From: an uncultured Sphingomonadaceae bacterium
GTDB lineage: Bacteria; Pseudomonadota; Alphaproteobacteria; Sphingomonadales; Sphingomonadaceae
Reading direction: 5' to 3'
Length of the DNA: 64,000 bases
Assembly: GCA_947496865.1 (NCBI GenBank)
Contig: CANMEE010000003.1
Location: forward strand, 108,244 to 172,243
A model generated the notes under the pieces. It did not search any database, was not told where the DNA came from, and saw nothing but the letters and a program-made list of their open reading frames with translations. A program made the position numbers and the translations under genes. Below, in pieces: positions 60,601 to 63,965 of this stretch (within the stretch, counting starts at the first letter, position 1; every line of letters begins with the position of its first letter).

Positions 60601-62486
60601 ACAAGCTCTATGGCGGTTTTGGAACCGATACCGCCTATTTCAGCGGCAATAGTGCAGAATATGAACTGCAAACCCAAAATGGCGGTTTTTATGTTCGTAT
60701 CCGTGACGAAGAACCTGGCGTAAACGGCGATGATGGACGCGATCAATTATACAGTGTTGAACGTCTTGCATTTGCCGATGAGACTATTTCGGTAGCCTCA
60801 CCAATCATTCTTGACTTGGATGGCGATGGTTCTGAATTTGTCTCAGCGGCGCAGAGCAATGCTTTGTTCGATCTCGATGGAGATGGCGTACTAGATGATA
60901 CTAGCTGGATTGGCAGCGGAGATGCATTTCTATTCCTCGACCGCGACGGAGATGGCTTTGTAAGCGGTGTTAATGAAATCAGTTTCATTGATGATGCGAA
61001 AGAGGCAAAATCTGACCTCGATGGCTTGAGAGCTTTTGATAGCAATGGTGATACCATCCTTTCGGCAGATGATGCCCGGTTCTCTGAATTCGGTGTCTGG
61101 CAGGATATTAACACCAACGGCGAAGTGGATGCTGGTGAGACGTTCACACTGCAAGATGCCGGGATTGTGTCGATTAACCTCAATGCAACAGCGACAGAAT
61201 CTGATTTTACTTTAGGTGACGTTGCGGTTGCTAATCAGGGAACATTCACCAAAGCGGATGGATCTACTGGTGGCTTTGCGGATGCTGCAATTACCTTCTT
61301 CCAAAAAGGTGTTCCCGAGTTACCGGTAGTTGGATTTAGCTCAGAGTCCTTTGGTCGCAAATCGAAGAAATATCGTCTCTACGCTCAAAATGGCGAATTG
61401 ATGATCGGCTCCAAGAAAACCATCATGGGATCCTTGGACAGCGCAACCGTTTTGAACTTCAAAAACCGGGATATCGGACTGCTAGCGCCAATCGTTCTCG
61501 ATTTGGATGGCGATGGAGTTGAACTGAAGAGCTATAAGAAGAGCAAGGCCCGTTTTGATATTGATGGCGATGGTTCGCGCGACAATACTGGCTGGACAGG
61601 CAAAGGCGACGGCTTCCTGGTCATTGATCGTAACAACAACGGTTTGATCGATAATGGTGCCGAGCTAAGCTTCCTCACCGAAGCTCCAGGTGCCAAGAGC
61701 GACTTGCAAGCCTTGTCGGCACTCGACAGCAACGGTGATGGCATTATCTCCAGCCTTGATGTGCGCTTCCGCGAATTGAAAGTCTGGGTTGATCGGAATG
61801 ACAATGGCGTAACCGATGCTGGTGAACTCGCCAATTTAAATGATCATCGTATTGCATCTATCAGCTTGAATGGTCAGGCGACCAATGACCGCGTCAAAAT
61901 CGGCAAGAATATTATACTAGCGACCTCTAGCTTTACGCGAACGGATGGGTCGACGGGTGCAGTTGGTGATGCAGTATTGGCGTTTAAACCAGCTGGAAGC
62001 CCGGTATCTCAAACCCAACATTCGAATGGACGTTCCTCGCTTCAAAACTGGAAACGGGAGGGCTATTTGCAAGCCGCAGCTGAGATCGAACCGGATGATG
62101 GGCAGTTGACCGCGCTGAGAGCAGGCCTGAACAGTTCAACCGCGGCAACTGGACAGAGTTTGCGTTTTGATGTTCCGCAGGATGTGAATGTGTTTGATTA
62201 CTTTGAGCAAACACATTCAGCGAATACGCAACAGACTAGTCAGACGTCGTCGTCAGAAGTGGCGGCACTAGGCGAGAGCGCTGTCACTGCTGCAATTGTT
62301 GCTAAAGAGTCGATCAGCTTAACCGCTGATGTAGTTTCTAAAGAACCAATCAAAAATATTGATGCAGACTTGTCAAAATTAGCATTGATGACACAGGATA
62401 TGAACGCATTTGGTGCAAAATCCGCTGCAGAGAGCAACTTGGAGCGTCAGCGATCAGCAGCAATTCCTGATCTTTTTGCGGCTTAG
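39609..62486 (+). CDS. giant RTX toxin/adhesin-like protein, 7625 residues
   Basis: A very large secreted protein, probably exported by the type I system upstream and able to bind calcium. Approximate layout: residues 1-350, no recognised domain; 358-443, hydrophobic helices resembling RTX pore-forming segments; 515-560, first short RTX run; about 845-985, an EF-hand-like module (LDLNGDGIRNF, VYDRDGSGTIDD). Residues 1500-3910 are long RTX arrays with repeated RTX-associated domains and a lectin-like insert near 3040-3200. Residues 3916-4610 are cadherin-like domains; 4611-5090, more RTX; 5091-5677, cadherin-like; 5678-6838, twelve Ig-like repeats; 6839-7060, one cadherin-like domain and RTX. 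Residues 7060-7460 hold two EF-hand-like modules, and a C-terminal tail should hold the export signal. The frame is unbroken for 22.9 kb. Toxin, surface adhesin or both are possible; the presence of an acyltransferase favours a toxin-like membrane activity. Confidence 0.9.
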   Translation: MMGPIVFTAIDFDKAVNLTLDGIEVDGRTGGLRDAERSAIIQHLRDSGVETEMRQWMIDNPARLPDGAVYTVYSADGGRSRIYLEEMTTAGRVAGRIDDTDWGKFAEDEDGSNTNRITRIATLIDDYARNTLNVNLTNPFSDDGKLNFGTGQNILFNAGSPAYVRNGKDNGAGYFRGFIGDNARQNSTLLIGELPEMVGEELNGETVRAGATLDEITRQDRVFTELEEKHKPLFKNPDGSLNRGRLEDFTRGNQFQSMLVFVKQALANLATRGIDFASSLLRDERGVLDLAKIERTYLRTFKTSAAQIAQYTEYAETRARVIAAAAQDLGDRAPEFVRSGLRKATEYYRNPDNSINKVKVGAGISASVLAIGNLWVEYDRRKDVPGAFEQYIKASVDDAIGALPLAGLIVAASLTPAGPAVIFTLTAVATYSAIRNVVNYLVTPEPNGYGLDPDGALYKFLKPIDDSLTAFENQIGGFIALAQRELANTVEGGLEAVTGRAIEWTGGQSAAITGIDNDILVGDDVSLLLGDEQNNWLIQRSAGEAFGNDGDDTLLGWLPEKIKQGEAIEGYSYVDDDGRTVLVTAREIRDGEKAAQRQYEEWQRTGDPRGDGPPPTLDAQAIRAEQDYVLKLDGGAGNDWVAVLGGEGAIAVGGEGNDLIYNNSKNGQLWGDKIDGAQEPTNSGGRDTFLYSAGSIIMDAENHDILSLFGIPLTGGTNFFVANTDIVYDWLLPFIHYGLTKDGDLLVSFGKKLDRDASAEELLESSMVVNDFDFGGFRAGETENISLTSLGLQNRGDLGMIFRIYNGPDAVPFRLFGALFGHIKTWADQALFAAKNLFSLEGDDPLVLDLNGDGIRNFKVGKASFDGDGDLFAEETGWISSDDGFLVYDRDGSGTIDDVSELFGAPGVSGFTELAGFDSNSDGVVDALDAQFGDLQVWRDLNTDGVTQDGELFSLDSLNIASFALTSEQLGLTTSNNNELRARGEFTYDDGSTGDIYEIIFDTDRVSTVYRGDNGKTADAALFDAKGYGRLTDLGVAASNDFAIAAVAEQVAQSMTVANLTTLRDQAVPIFSAWVNGRYETRELTPVLLSADGSERLDHGVYQEGATGGYWTLASGADVLDGGGAVIARASLEDVLAHAAAGGATWELQQLWTPSDRDFLPQFRDETAYLVSLVDGRAVVHDYAIERTDGGGTYWELASGSDILDSDGGIIARATLADIQAQATVDGRSWRVEDFADTLPPEAPFEKVAFQLKNGIITDYTVMIRDDQGEFFVWANNLQRALDYQDRYGENAFGLRNFQVDLDNLLDADNSDDSAIRAELLTLDQLRFASASFGVDFQPGINIAETDENGLLVYETPVAETIGFFDSMINLYIGASRGVAVRLASQGALSDFFQGVEYDAGADAFKPNTNREIEPLLNAVMAAAPVEEQAAIDYLTDWQDVLSVVYADYKRTGSGSNSQNFLAQMTIAAFENSGVALDYLRIANIFGVDQDRVIQHDIADTDVAGTSGDDIFYITGGNQIVRGGLGSDLYVLGRDFGEVTIKDVEGILQPRGEDQLRFAHVTSDQVFAYKDGLDLVLEIDGSDDVARIEDQFEGVWPGIFGGDYSIATEMDLIFFADGVRWDYLDIAYATSHPLDSDDVVLGTNAVDVLDGGLGNDLLRGGRDSDLYIFDYGYGQDVVEDKNDNPFHDHIDIIQFGEGISEDNIRFDRVGTSNDLFIYLQDENGVDTGDRVEILGQFTVKNFLFGDLRTNQIERLVFSDFSFMESDTIAAKVLRDLKTDDADYIVGFTRNDVLDGGEGNDILVGGNRDDTYIFERGGGQDVIEDNYFEVFEGSFDTLKFGAGITADDVRIVREGASSTVTLELKDSTDSVTLQNQFRLTAVGLFFLRHDSVDRISFADGTSWDMDRLARMILSEASTDGNDTIYGFDWNDTLDGGAGDDRLEGGALSDRYVFAEGYGNDVIFDNVSATRLLISAGYDSLVLTDIALNDVTFSRFKNDFTITLKSTGESVTIEGQYDRLADNEIEQIIFSDRTVPNTDLNPEDIDLIGTSGDDTLYGTHYAERIDGLGGNDLLIGSSDGDTYVFDIGYGQDIIADRIDAGQWRAEDSVEFGASVIFDETNFIKEGNDLLITFDGRSDQLRVRDQFRSSLWGVEQFKFADGTEISISDVEELLAISGGTRADDVIDGIIDSENVLDGRQGDDILNGGRKADTYAFGTDYDFDTIVEVLNGDAEAGAIDRVIFGELVTTENITARRDGSDVYFTLKDSGDQLRIVNGADQRLVEEFNFADGTIWDFNDLRAELVRGSDGDDLLVGFAGETDILDGGFGSDELVGDTGDDIYRFDIGYGQDAIDDAGGNDRLEFGDLISADMLQYSADGDNLVIQFQGIDDNLVIRGALATGSTKAIEELVFSEGRSIVFDEVLQALVDGQVSTNADIIRGFAGRADTLNGGTGNDELVGLSGDDTYIVERESGTKILDDRGASSGDLLTFTNFSSDEVTARRTDPVGNDVLLSFVDRTEVIIKGGLDTANSSAIEAIEFADGVSWDISELRAQVITSSQTDNNDIVSGFAGDDILEGARGNDVLLGAGGSDIFIFNRFDGRDIVNDSSTNAADIDILRLVGYTAGDIELRRLHGESDDVVVTFTDTDDEIILRGQYVAAAGKGVEQIEFGDGTVWDRNAILTALNFVPPAEPFASTDSDDSITGNSAGQTISGGAGNDVIDAREGNDVIIGGTGDDILRGGSNNDVYVFNRGDGYDDIYDRNNSNLIRSGGYDRVDFGEGISIDDLTFVTTNKRDILVLINGSDDRILLNNTLTAHGGGNDTTIIEELRFADGTALSYREIVNTVTQGTDADERIWGDEASNTVTGGAGNDIVYGGDNGSDYLDGGSGNDTLYGDAGSDTYYFGRGGGQDIIHDVQLISSRRRSSAGGADKLVFGSGIAPTDLDVIRLSSQDVEIRIRGTEDKVRIVRQLSGGFRNGYEWLESFEFADGTIWNRDDLNARLRTPESNVIDGTAADETLTGTALNDVISGGEGNDQLIGDDGQALVEAGVNLIVNGSFEELLEAHTVFSWGVAAAEIPGWVNNNGATYELANSGESGIAAADGSRWLDLDSDSANMDISQTISGLVDGETVVLGFSHANKTTAASGSFDVLWNDVIVAQIDDPTNLVMVRETLQLTAVDGDNSLTFRGTGIVDTRGASIDDVQLRRAGLTDGGDDTLNGGIGDDLLQGGIGNDALFGNAGNDELQGGTGDDSLRGGAGDDRYLFGRGDGQDTIEDGVSAADRGGFDYLEFAADILPDDIEVSIVSSSEIILRIKGTDDRVQLTDTVNDINDRIEEVRFADGTIWTYQDYLTLALTGDGGDDVLNGSVDGDIITGNAGRDRLSGLGGNDELSGGTGTDVLIGGAGDDTYYFNRGDQTSTILEGDSTSNQGGFDAVIFGADITPADVEIYQKNSANIAVRIIGTNDELIISEATTSSIDKVEELRFADGTILTYAQYMAIALATGPDDDTLFGGYEADIMRGGDGDDNLSGATNDDQLFGDDGADTLNGDAGNDVLSGGLGDDILVGGADGDRYVFRAGDGRDLINDNGASIGDILEIQDYSSQSVRFRRFESGSNDLLIEFEGSDDSILILNGLLPSNADAIELIEFSFDGVSVTQAEILERLATDARTPGNDILIGTDASDEMNGGAGFDIIDGGAGDDVYVYNAGDGDDRISDSGSDTADQLRIFGYTPDEIVVVRRSPPAGTDLILQFAGTGDRLTLADSLTGTNSGVESILFEDGTLWTREQIQARIISESATDAGEQIWGFSGADILVGGLGADRLSGGLGDDVYRYAAGEGADIIEDNGGGTDRIEITGYDSTQASVSRLYKGDDGLVITFAGGGEDRLTILNMLDGNVEDTVEEIAFADGVTWTVADVLNLLDNNAPVTRDDGFFTVIEGDVLSVGSAQLIANDFDPDGDEISMFSVGNSEHGSVRIEPDGSILYTPEAGFSGLTSFDYVISDGRNGLTTQTVSVRVRPFATANDDSGLVADEDETVIISSARLLANDTDGDLLLISQVKDALNGSVSLASNGDVTFTPDADYVGEAGFTYVANTPEGGVAEARVTLDILPVNDNPIARNDSGFSTDENLPFIITAAELLGNDSDIDGDVISIENVEGDGNITADLQADGSILITPTGEFFGPALFTYGILDGAGGSATATAFVNVVAVNDAPVLLPDGGYVTREDEQIIITAADFLLNDVDPDGDLLTVTSVGGGIGGNATLFANGEIVFNPSNNFNGLASFRYTVSDGQGASVSERVTVEVTPVNDRPFTGSDTYDRIGTRFLPLVGTEDEVLVIDPAILLQNDGDVDGDTVALETVSFATNGSVEIGEDGLIYFTPDPDYWGGASFFYVISDGNGGVNAGKTSLYFDPVSDAPPVAQSDFASTQEDNSFIITRAELLANDTDIDDDLLEIVSISAGAKIASVSFTENGDILVVPVANANGNGNFTYVVTDNANGTDTGNVVVNISAVNDAPIANPDAGWQTSLNAPLVVRISDLIANDRDVEWKPLPGQPITPPYLEFLGTQSLSDGTISDYQGEFLVIEFEQDFSGDIDFEYLLGDNQDGVSTGDVTGEVSSIFANVITGTNRRDLLIGTALGERIEGLDGNDDIYGRGGNDYFVGGDGADRLDGGEGIDTISYEGSNIGVRMDILTRIGQGGHAQGDLLFSIENIVGSEFRDQLFGNLEDNRLEGAGGNDLLEGRAGSDSLFGGSGNDTLIGGADGDLLDGGDDIDTADYSASAEAVSVSLANGAATGGDAQGDTLVSIENLRGSELDDVLEGDGVANILRGGRGDDNISGGDGDDLIEGGRGADSLVGGDGSDTLDYSISAQAVSVSLATEIVSGGDAEGDTISGFENILGSAHDDVLTGDDNDNIISGNAGADQITGGLGLDTADYSNSFAGVTIDLATGLGSGADAEGDVLTGIEVLRGSNFADNLLGDDGANRFDGGLGNDIYEGRAGSDQYLFGFGSAKDITREAGAAVDVDQVVLGAGISQADVSFVRDGDTLIIELERADNFILDTLTIENHYLDNENGIEEVVFADGTILDRAAILAASREGGLNAADDIVRFADEDISFNFDGALLLENDAEIDVESLVIVDIGLSEGGNAILEADGSITFTGDQDFNGDAFFSYTIEDPFGRRSSATAKVVVLPVNDAPISSDDAGFVTNEDTTISISFADLLANDFDIDGDSLTITSVGRPRDENGDVIETRGFGDARISGSQVNFDPGADFSGIATFSYVVSDGNGGFDRSNVTVSVNPVNDAPRPRTDEFRRRMNQGVTTTIGALLSNDRDPEGDPISFVELGTAINGSVFSSGNDVFFTPDQDFLGNASFTYIVEDSSGARSVGNVEINFRPLNDAPTARNDVFETEEDIAIIITQAQLLGNDTDPNGDDLVVSRLDLFPDKGTAAFNENGDILFTPNANFNGIASFDYWISDGEAEDGAVVTINIRPENGDPFVTDDGPFIIDMDEAYRFAPADLFANDGDPDGDVIEFVGVVATNGNVRIEGSNIIFTPFAGYTGAASFVYSAIDGKGGISETSALVTIDVQDLPELPVAAPDAFAITEDQQLMLTADQLLSNDSDEEGATLRLVSVGAASDGTVEIDEFGNIIFTPNANFAGQTSFEYVVTDDSEGEVTGLVTIDVDPVNDAPIISASLIDVGFDEDNAVDILLPPGTFSDADGDILAISATLADGSDLPEWLTFDGARFFGTPPLDFNGSLEIAVSADDGAVSVQDNFVLSINAVNDAPVLALILADQNVLEDTAVDFAIPDGMFTDVDSVVSISSSLQDGSNLPAWLSFDGVRFTGTPPQDFNGTLAVTVTGSDGELSVSQSFELTIEAQNDAPILVSPIADQNFLEDTPFTIAVPIESFVDVDGDLLSLSAKLADGSDLPAWLTFNGLSLAGTPPQDFNGSLELTIIASDGFVEVSDNFTLTIDPQNDAPVLSAMISDQMSGEDQPIDFTIPEDVFADIDGDALTITATLADGNDLPAWLSFDGSRFTGQPPLNFNGVVEIALSANDGSLEVSDNFALSISPENDPPVVLTPLADVSVLEDSFVDIVIPGDTFVDVDGDVLTLSASLANGSELPAWLSFDGSRLTGTPPQDFNGDISLAITASDGELEITDIFKLTIDPVNDAPVVLTLMADVISSEDMMVNIALPSNIFGDVDGDSLTLGASLSDGSDLPAWLSFDGVRFTGIPPQDFNGTFDITVVASDGALEVSNGFQLTIEATNDAPVVSLALSNQNTAEDQAIDILLPDNVFADVDGDVLFLSARLADGGALPAWLNFDGSRFTGMPPQDFNGTLEIEVTGSDGSLTASSIFALTVDPVNDAPVLLTPIADQTGTEDTAVLIELPADMFADIDGDMLSVTATLGDDADLPAWLNFDGVQFTGTPPQDFNGTIDLRVTASDGNLTVSDDLRLTIDAVNDAPVVGLELANTGVLEDQAFEVALPENAFVDVDGDTLTLSAALLDGSQLPAWLNFNGVSFTGTPPPEFNGSLEVNVTASDGLLETSQSFTLVVVADNDAPVLLTPIADQNSNEDSSFEITLPNGLFGDIDGDVLTLTSRLSNGSPLPVWLLFDGSVFSGTPPQDFNGEVEITVIASDGNLEVNDDFTLTINALNDTPVVDLAPSNYVGLEDTAIDVILPADSFADVDGDALTLSATLADGTALPAWLSFDGTRFTGIPPQNFNGTVNIDITATDGELSVNHAFRLSIDPVNDAPSLVALTDLSSDENQAFDIPLAAGSFADVDGDALTYTATLPGGDPLPDWISFDGTRFTGTAPEGSSGTFDIEVTATDGLLDVAGTFSFTINPVNEAPIAVDDDIFLSEGGDELTILQSSLLDNDSDPDGDPLTVVAVTDGANGTVGFDTDGNIVYTPNAGFQGEDSFTYTISDGELTSTATAQLRVDDPFSGWRQGTEGNDFLFGNFFRANEIFGRGGNDYIFGGFRADYLAGGDGNDRVIGLFGNDHLWGNGGDDKLYGGFGTDTAYFSGNSAEYELQTQNGGFYVRIRDEEPGVNGDDGRDQLYSVERLAFADETISVASPIILDLDGDGSEFVSAAQSNALFDLDGDGVLDDTSWIGSGDAFLFLDRDGDGFVSGVNEISFIDDAKEAKSDLDGLRAFDSNGDTILSADDARFSEFGVWQDINTNGEVDAGETFTLQDAGIVSINLNATATESDFTLGDVAVANQGTFTKADGSTGGFADAAITFFQKGVPELPVVGFSSESFGRKSKKYRLYAQNGELMIGSKKTIMGSLDSATVLNFKNRDIGLLAPIVLDLDGDGVELKSYKKSKARFDIDGDGSRDNTGWTGKGDGFLVIDRNNNGLIDNGAELSFLTEAPGAKSDLQALSALDSNGDGIISSLDVRFRELKVWVDRNDNGVTDAGELANLNDHRIASISLNGQATNDRVKIGKNIILATSSFTRTDGSTGAVGDAVLAFKPAGSPVSQTQHSNGRSSLQNWKREGYLQAAAEIEPDDGQLTALRAGLNSSTAATGQSLRFDVPQDVNVFDYFEQTHSANTQQTSQTSSSEVAALGESAVTAAIVAKESISLTADVVSKEPIKNIDADLSKLALMTQDMNAFGAKSAAESNLERQRSAAIPDLFAA
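42130..42570 (+). other. EF-hand-like module 1 of the giant RTX protein
   Basis: Encodes LVLDLNGDGIRNF, then FDGDGDLFAEETGW, VYDRDGSGTIDDVSELFG, FDSNSDGVVDALDAQF and VWRDLNTDGVTQDGELFSL. Asp-x-Asp-x-Asp-Gly loops fit calcium binding. Two more copies of this same block lie near the C-terminus (about 60800 and 61490). Confidence 0.7.
44100..51340 (+). repeat. main RTX repeat arrays of the giant protein
   Basis: At least sixteen units, each with a Gly-Asp-rich nonapeptide run (such as LDGGAGDDRLEGG) followed by a segment of about 80-100 residues of the RTX-associated type ending in FADGT-x-W. The runs bind calcium and drive folding outside the cell. At DNA level the copies are degenerate, so this is not a CRISPR or simple satellite. 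Confidence 0.85.
48727..49215 (+). other. lectin-like jelly-roll domain inserted in the RTX array
   Basis: Encodes about 160 residues unlike the flanking RTX units. It begins NLIVNGSFEEL, includes IPGWVNNNGATYELANSG, RWLDLDSDS and ISQTISGL, and ends ASIDDVQL. This pattern resembles DUF642/galactose-binding-like domains of secreted proteins, so it probably binds sugar or another surface ligand. Confidence 0.6.
51358..53438 (+). repeat. cadherin-like domain array A (about seven copies)
   Basis: Each unit of about 95 residues has the pattern NDAPxxxxD, an Asp/Glu pair, LLxNDxDxDGDxL and YxVSDGxG. The Asp-rich linkers should bind calcium and stiffen the stalk. Confidence 0.8.
53439..54870 (+). 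repeat. second RTX block of the giant protein
   Basis: RTX nonapeptides in the serralysin-C-terminus style, with repeated units containing a core like DTADYS..VSVSLA and GDTLVSIENLRGS. Four such longer units are seen. Confidence 0.8.
54880..56639 (+). repeat. cadherin-like domain array B (about six copies)
   Basis: The NDAP / LLxNDxDxDGD / FTPxxxFxGxAxFxYxV pattern is again visible. Unit lengths are a little more variable than in array A, and the fifth unit starts ENGDPF instead of NDAP. Confidence 0.8.
56640..60125 (+). repeat. twelve tandem dystroglycan/cadherin-type Ig-like repeats
   Basis: Twelve copies of about 97 residues (about 290 bp). Each has EDxxxxIxLPxxxFxDVDGD, LPAWLSFDGxRFTGTPPQDFNG and a closing NDAPV. 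The protein repeats are very alike while synonymous positions differ freely (for example CTGCCAGCATGG against CTCCCGGCTTGG), which points to old duplications kept by selection. Confidence 0.88.
60415..60780 (+). repeat. C-terminal RTX block
   Basis: RTX nonapeptides NDFLFGN, GRGGNDYIFGG, AGGDGNDRVIG and GNGGDDKLYGG, then the capping segment DQLYSVERLAFADETI. This type of block usually lies close to the type I secretion signal. Confidence 0.8.
60800..61985 (+). other. EF-hand-like modules 2 and 3 of the giant protein
   Basis: Two copies of a block beginning ILDLDGDG or VLDLDGDG. They contain FDLDGDGVLDD / FDIDGDGSRDN, FLDRDGDGFVSG / IDRNNNGLIDN, FDSNGDTILSADDARF / LDSNGDGIISSLDVRF, and a closing DGSTGG/DGSTGA. 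They match module 1 in order, so this is a three-copy calcium-binding unit. Confidence 0.7.
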
Positions 62487-62538
62487 AGACAAAGGTATAG
62501 GTGCAATTTTTGGAGCGACTAGCTGTAGTAGATTGCGG

Positions 62539-62568
62539 CTGGCTATCTTTTGATTTTTTGATCGCCAG
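62539..62568. repeat. inverted repeat downstream of the giant gene
   Basis: CTGGCTATC and GATCGCCAG pair with one mismatch around a T-rich loop of 12 bases, about 53 bp after the giant gene's stop. It could be a weak terminator, though no T run follows it. Confidence 0.35.
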
Positions 62569-62778
62569 ACAGAACATTTCGAAGTAGGCATTCTGCAGTA
62601 GTCTGACGATAGTGTCCGCTATAGGCTAGGCTCAAAAAGCAGACACTGAAACAAAATGCGATAGCCGACAAAAGACGCGACAACGGAAAGTGATTTCAAA
62701 TAATACTTGATTTTTGTCACCTTCAAACTTAACCGGTTCAACATAACTTCGATTGTTCAATACCAAGGAAAGGAGTGC

Positions 62779-62883
62779 ATGATGAAAAATACGCAAACAC
62801 GTAATGCAATCACTCCACTATTCTTTAGTATTCAGGAACAACAATCATGGGCAATTCCTATGTCGGTGAGTTCGCTCGCCTAA
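62779..62883 (+). CDS. 34-codon ORF with strong ribosome binding site
   Basis: ATG 62779 (or 62782) follows an excellent AAGGAAAGGAG site and runs 34 codons to TAA 62883. The peptide begins MMKNTQTRNAITPLFFSI and ends SVSSLA; it has no obvious TM helix or export signal. It lies 115 bp before the next gene. It could be a leader peptide, a small free peptide or the start of a damaged gene. No family is recognised. Confidence 0.45.
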   Translation: MMKNTQTRNAITPLFFSIQEQQSWAIPMSVSSLA

Positions 62884-62997
62884 CCGATTTTCGTGGCAAC
62901 AACGCTGCGATATTTCCACTCAATAAAATACAAATGGTCTCCAATTTTAGGCCATCAATTTCGTCGCCTGCTTTCCTCTCATTTGGGGAGAAACGCC

Positions 62998-63735
62998 ATG
63001 CGTGCTGATATGTTCAAAGTCATTGTGGAACGCCCACGATGGGGAGCAAGTCATGCTCCAGCAGTAAAATTGAAGAAGGATAAAAATGTAGACAGAAAAT
63101 TCGTAGGCCACAAAAGACATGCCTGGGAAGAGGCCGCCTATACCAAATCACTCAATGAAAACCTCGCGCCGCTGAGGCGTTTTCTGCAAAAGCAGCGTGG
63201 GCGTCTATGGAATGATGTTTTTAGTGAAATTTGTGAACGGCTGGATACCGGCAGCACCGTAAAAATGCACGTCCGGGAGCATATCGAAGATTTGATCATG
63301 GTTCAGATAACTGTGGATCAGAGAGACAATTGGTTGGGGCAGCATGGTTGGCGAGGCGCATCTGCTCCAAGTCGTTGGTGGCCTGACCTTTATGTCGATC
63401 CGTTTGATGGCATAGTGAAGGAAACGCGAGCGCTTTGTGCTCAATTGGGTTTGAAGTGGGATTATCCCTATGCCCGGAACATTTATCAATATGACCCCGG
63501 CCCATTCGATGATTTTCGGCGGATTGCCGAGGACACTCTTTTGCTTCGACGCAACGGGCTTTGGTTTCACTGCATACTAAATAGCGATCCAAAATGTTCC
63601 GATGACCAGTTGCGAGATGAACTCAAGAACGAAACTTGGCTTGAGCATGGCCGGTGGTCTGTCGCCATTCGGAAACAACTTTCAAAAAAGGAACTGAAGC
63701 TGCACAAACTAAGCAATCGGGGAGATGTTCAATGA
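62998..63735 (+). CDS. hypothetical protein coupled to an RtcB-like gene
   Basis: A 245-residue basic, Trp- and Arg-rich cytoplasmic protein without a signal. Notable stretches are RPRWGASHAPAVKLKK near the N-terminus, NDVFSEICERL and WYDPF-like segments in the middle, and NGLWFHCILNSDP near the C-terminus. I do not recognise the family. ATG 62998 has GGGGAG 7 bp upstream; the frame is open from GTG 62893 but that part is not protein-like. Its stop overlaps the RtcB-like start (ATGA), so it probably acts with an RNA-repair ligase. Confidence 0.65.
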   Translation: MRADMFKVIVERPRWGASHAPAVKLKKDKNVDRKFVGHKRHAWEEAAYTKSLNENLAPLRRFLQKQRGRLWNDVFSEICERLDTGSTVKMHVREHIEDLIMVQITVDQRDNWLGQHGWRGASAPSRWWPDLYVDPFDGIVKETRALCAQLGLKWDYPYARNIYQYDPGPFDDFRRIAEDTLLLRRNGLWFHCILNSDPKCSDDQLRDELKNETWLEHGRWSVAIRKQLSKKELKLHKLSNRGDVQ

Positions 63736-63965
63736 CCATGAACAAAAACGTCCACGTCATCTCGTCCGATGATAGTTGGCTTGATCAGCAAGCTATTGAC
63801 CAACTTCATCAAACCGCCAAACTTGAAGGGATCGAGCGTGCCGTTGGCCTCCCTGACCTTCATGCTGGGCGCGGCATACCAATAGGTGCCGCGTTCTGGT
63901 CGCCAAGCCATGTCTATCCGCACTGTTCCCCGTCAGCGATCGATAGACAGATGTTAGTTATGTAG
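63732..63965 (+). pseudogene. RtcB-type RNA ligase, truncated after about 65 residues
   Basis: The 77-codon frame begins MTMNKNVHVISSDDSW. It contains AVGLPDLHAGRGIPIGAAF, the N-terminal signature of RtcB-family ligases that join 2',3'-cyclic phosphate or 3'-phosphate RNA ends. After VYPH the family would continue into a conserved GxDIGCGM metal-binding block. Here the frame reads CSPSAIDRQMLVM and stops at 63965. Full-length RtcB proteins are about 380-480 residues, so the gene is broken by a foreign insertion or rearrangement at about 63923, or by frameshift. Only 35 bases follow before the window ends. Confidence 0.6.

Noticed and set aside
63654..63731. Upstream extension of the RtcB-like frame
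   Set aside because: It overlaps the intact preceding gene, and the ATG at 63732 has a ribosome binding site and gives the family N-terminus.
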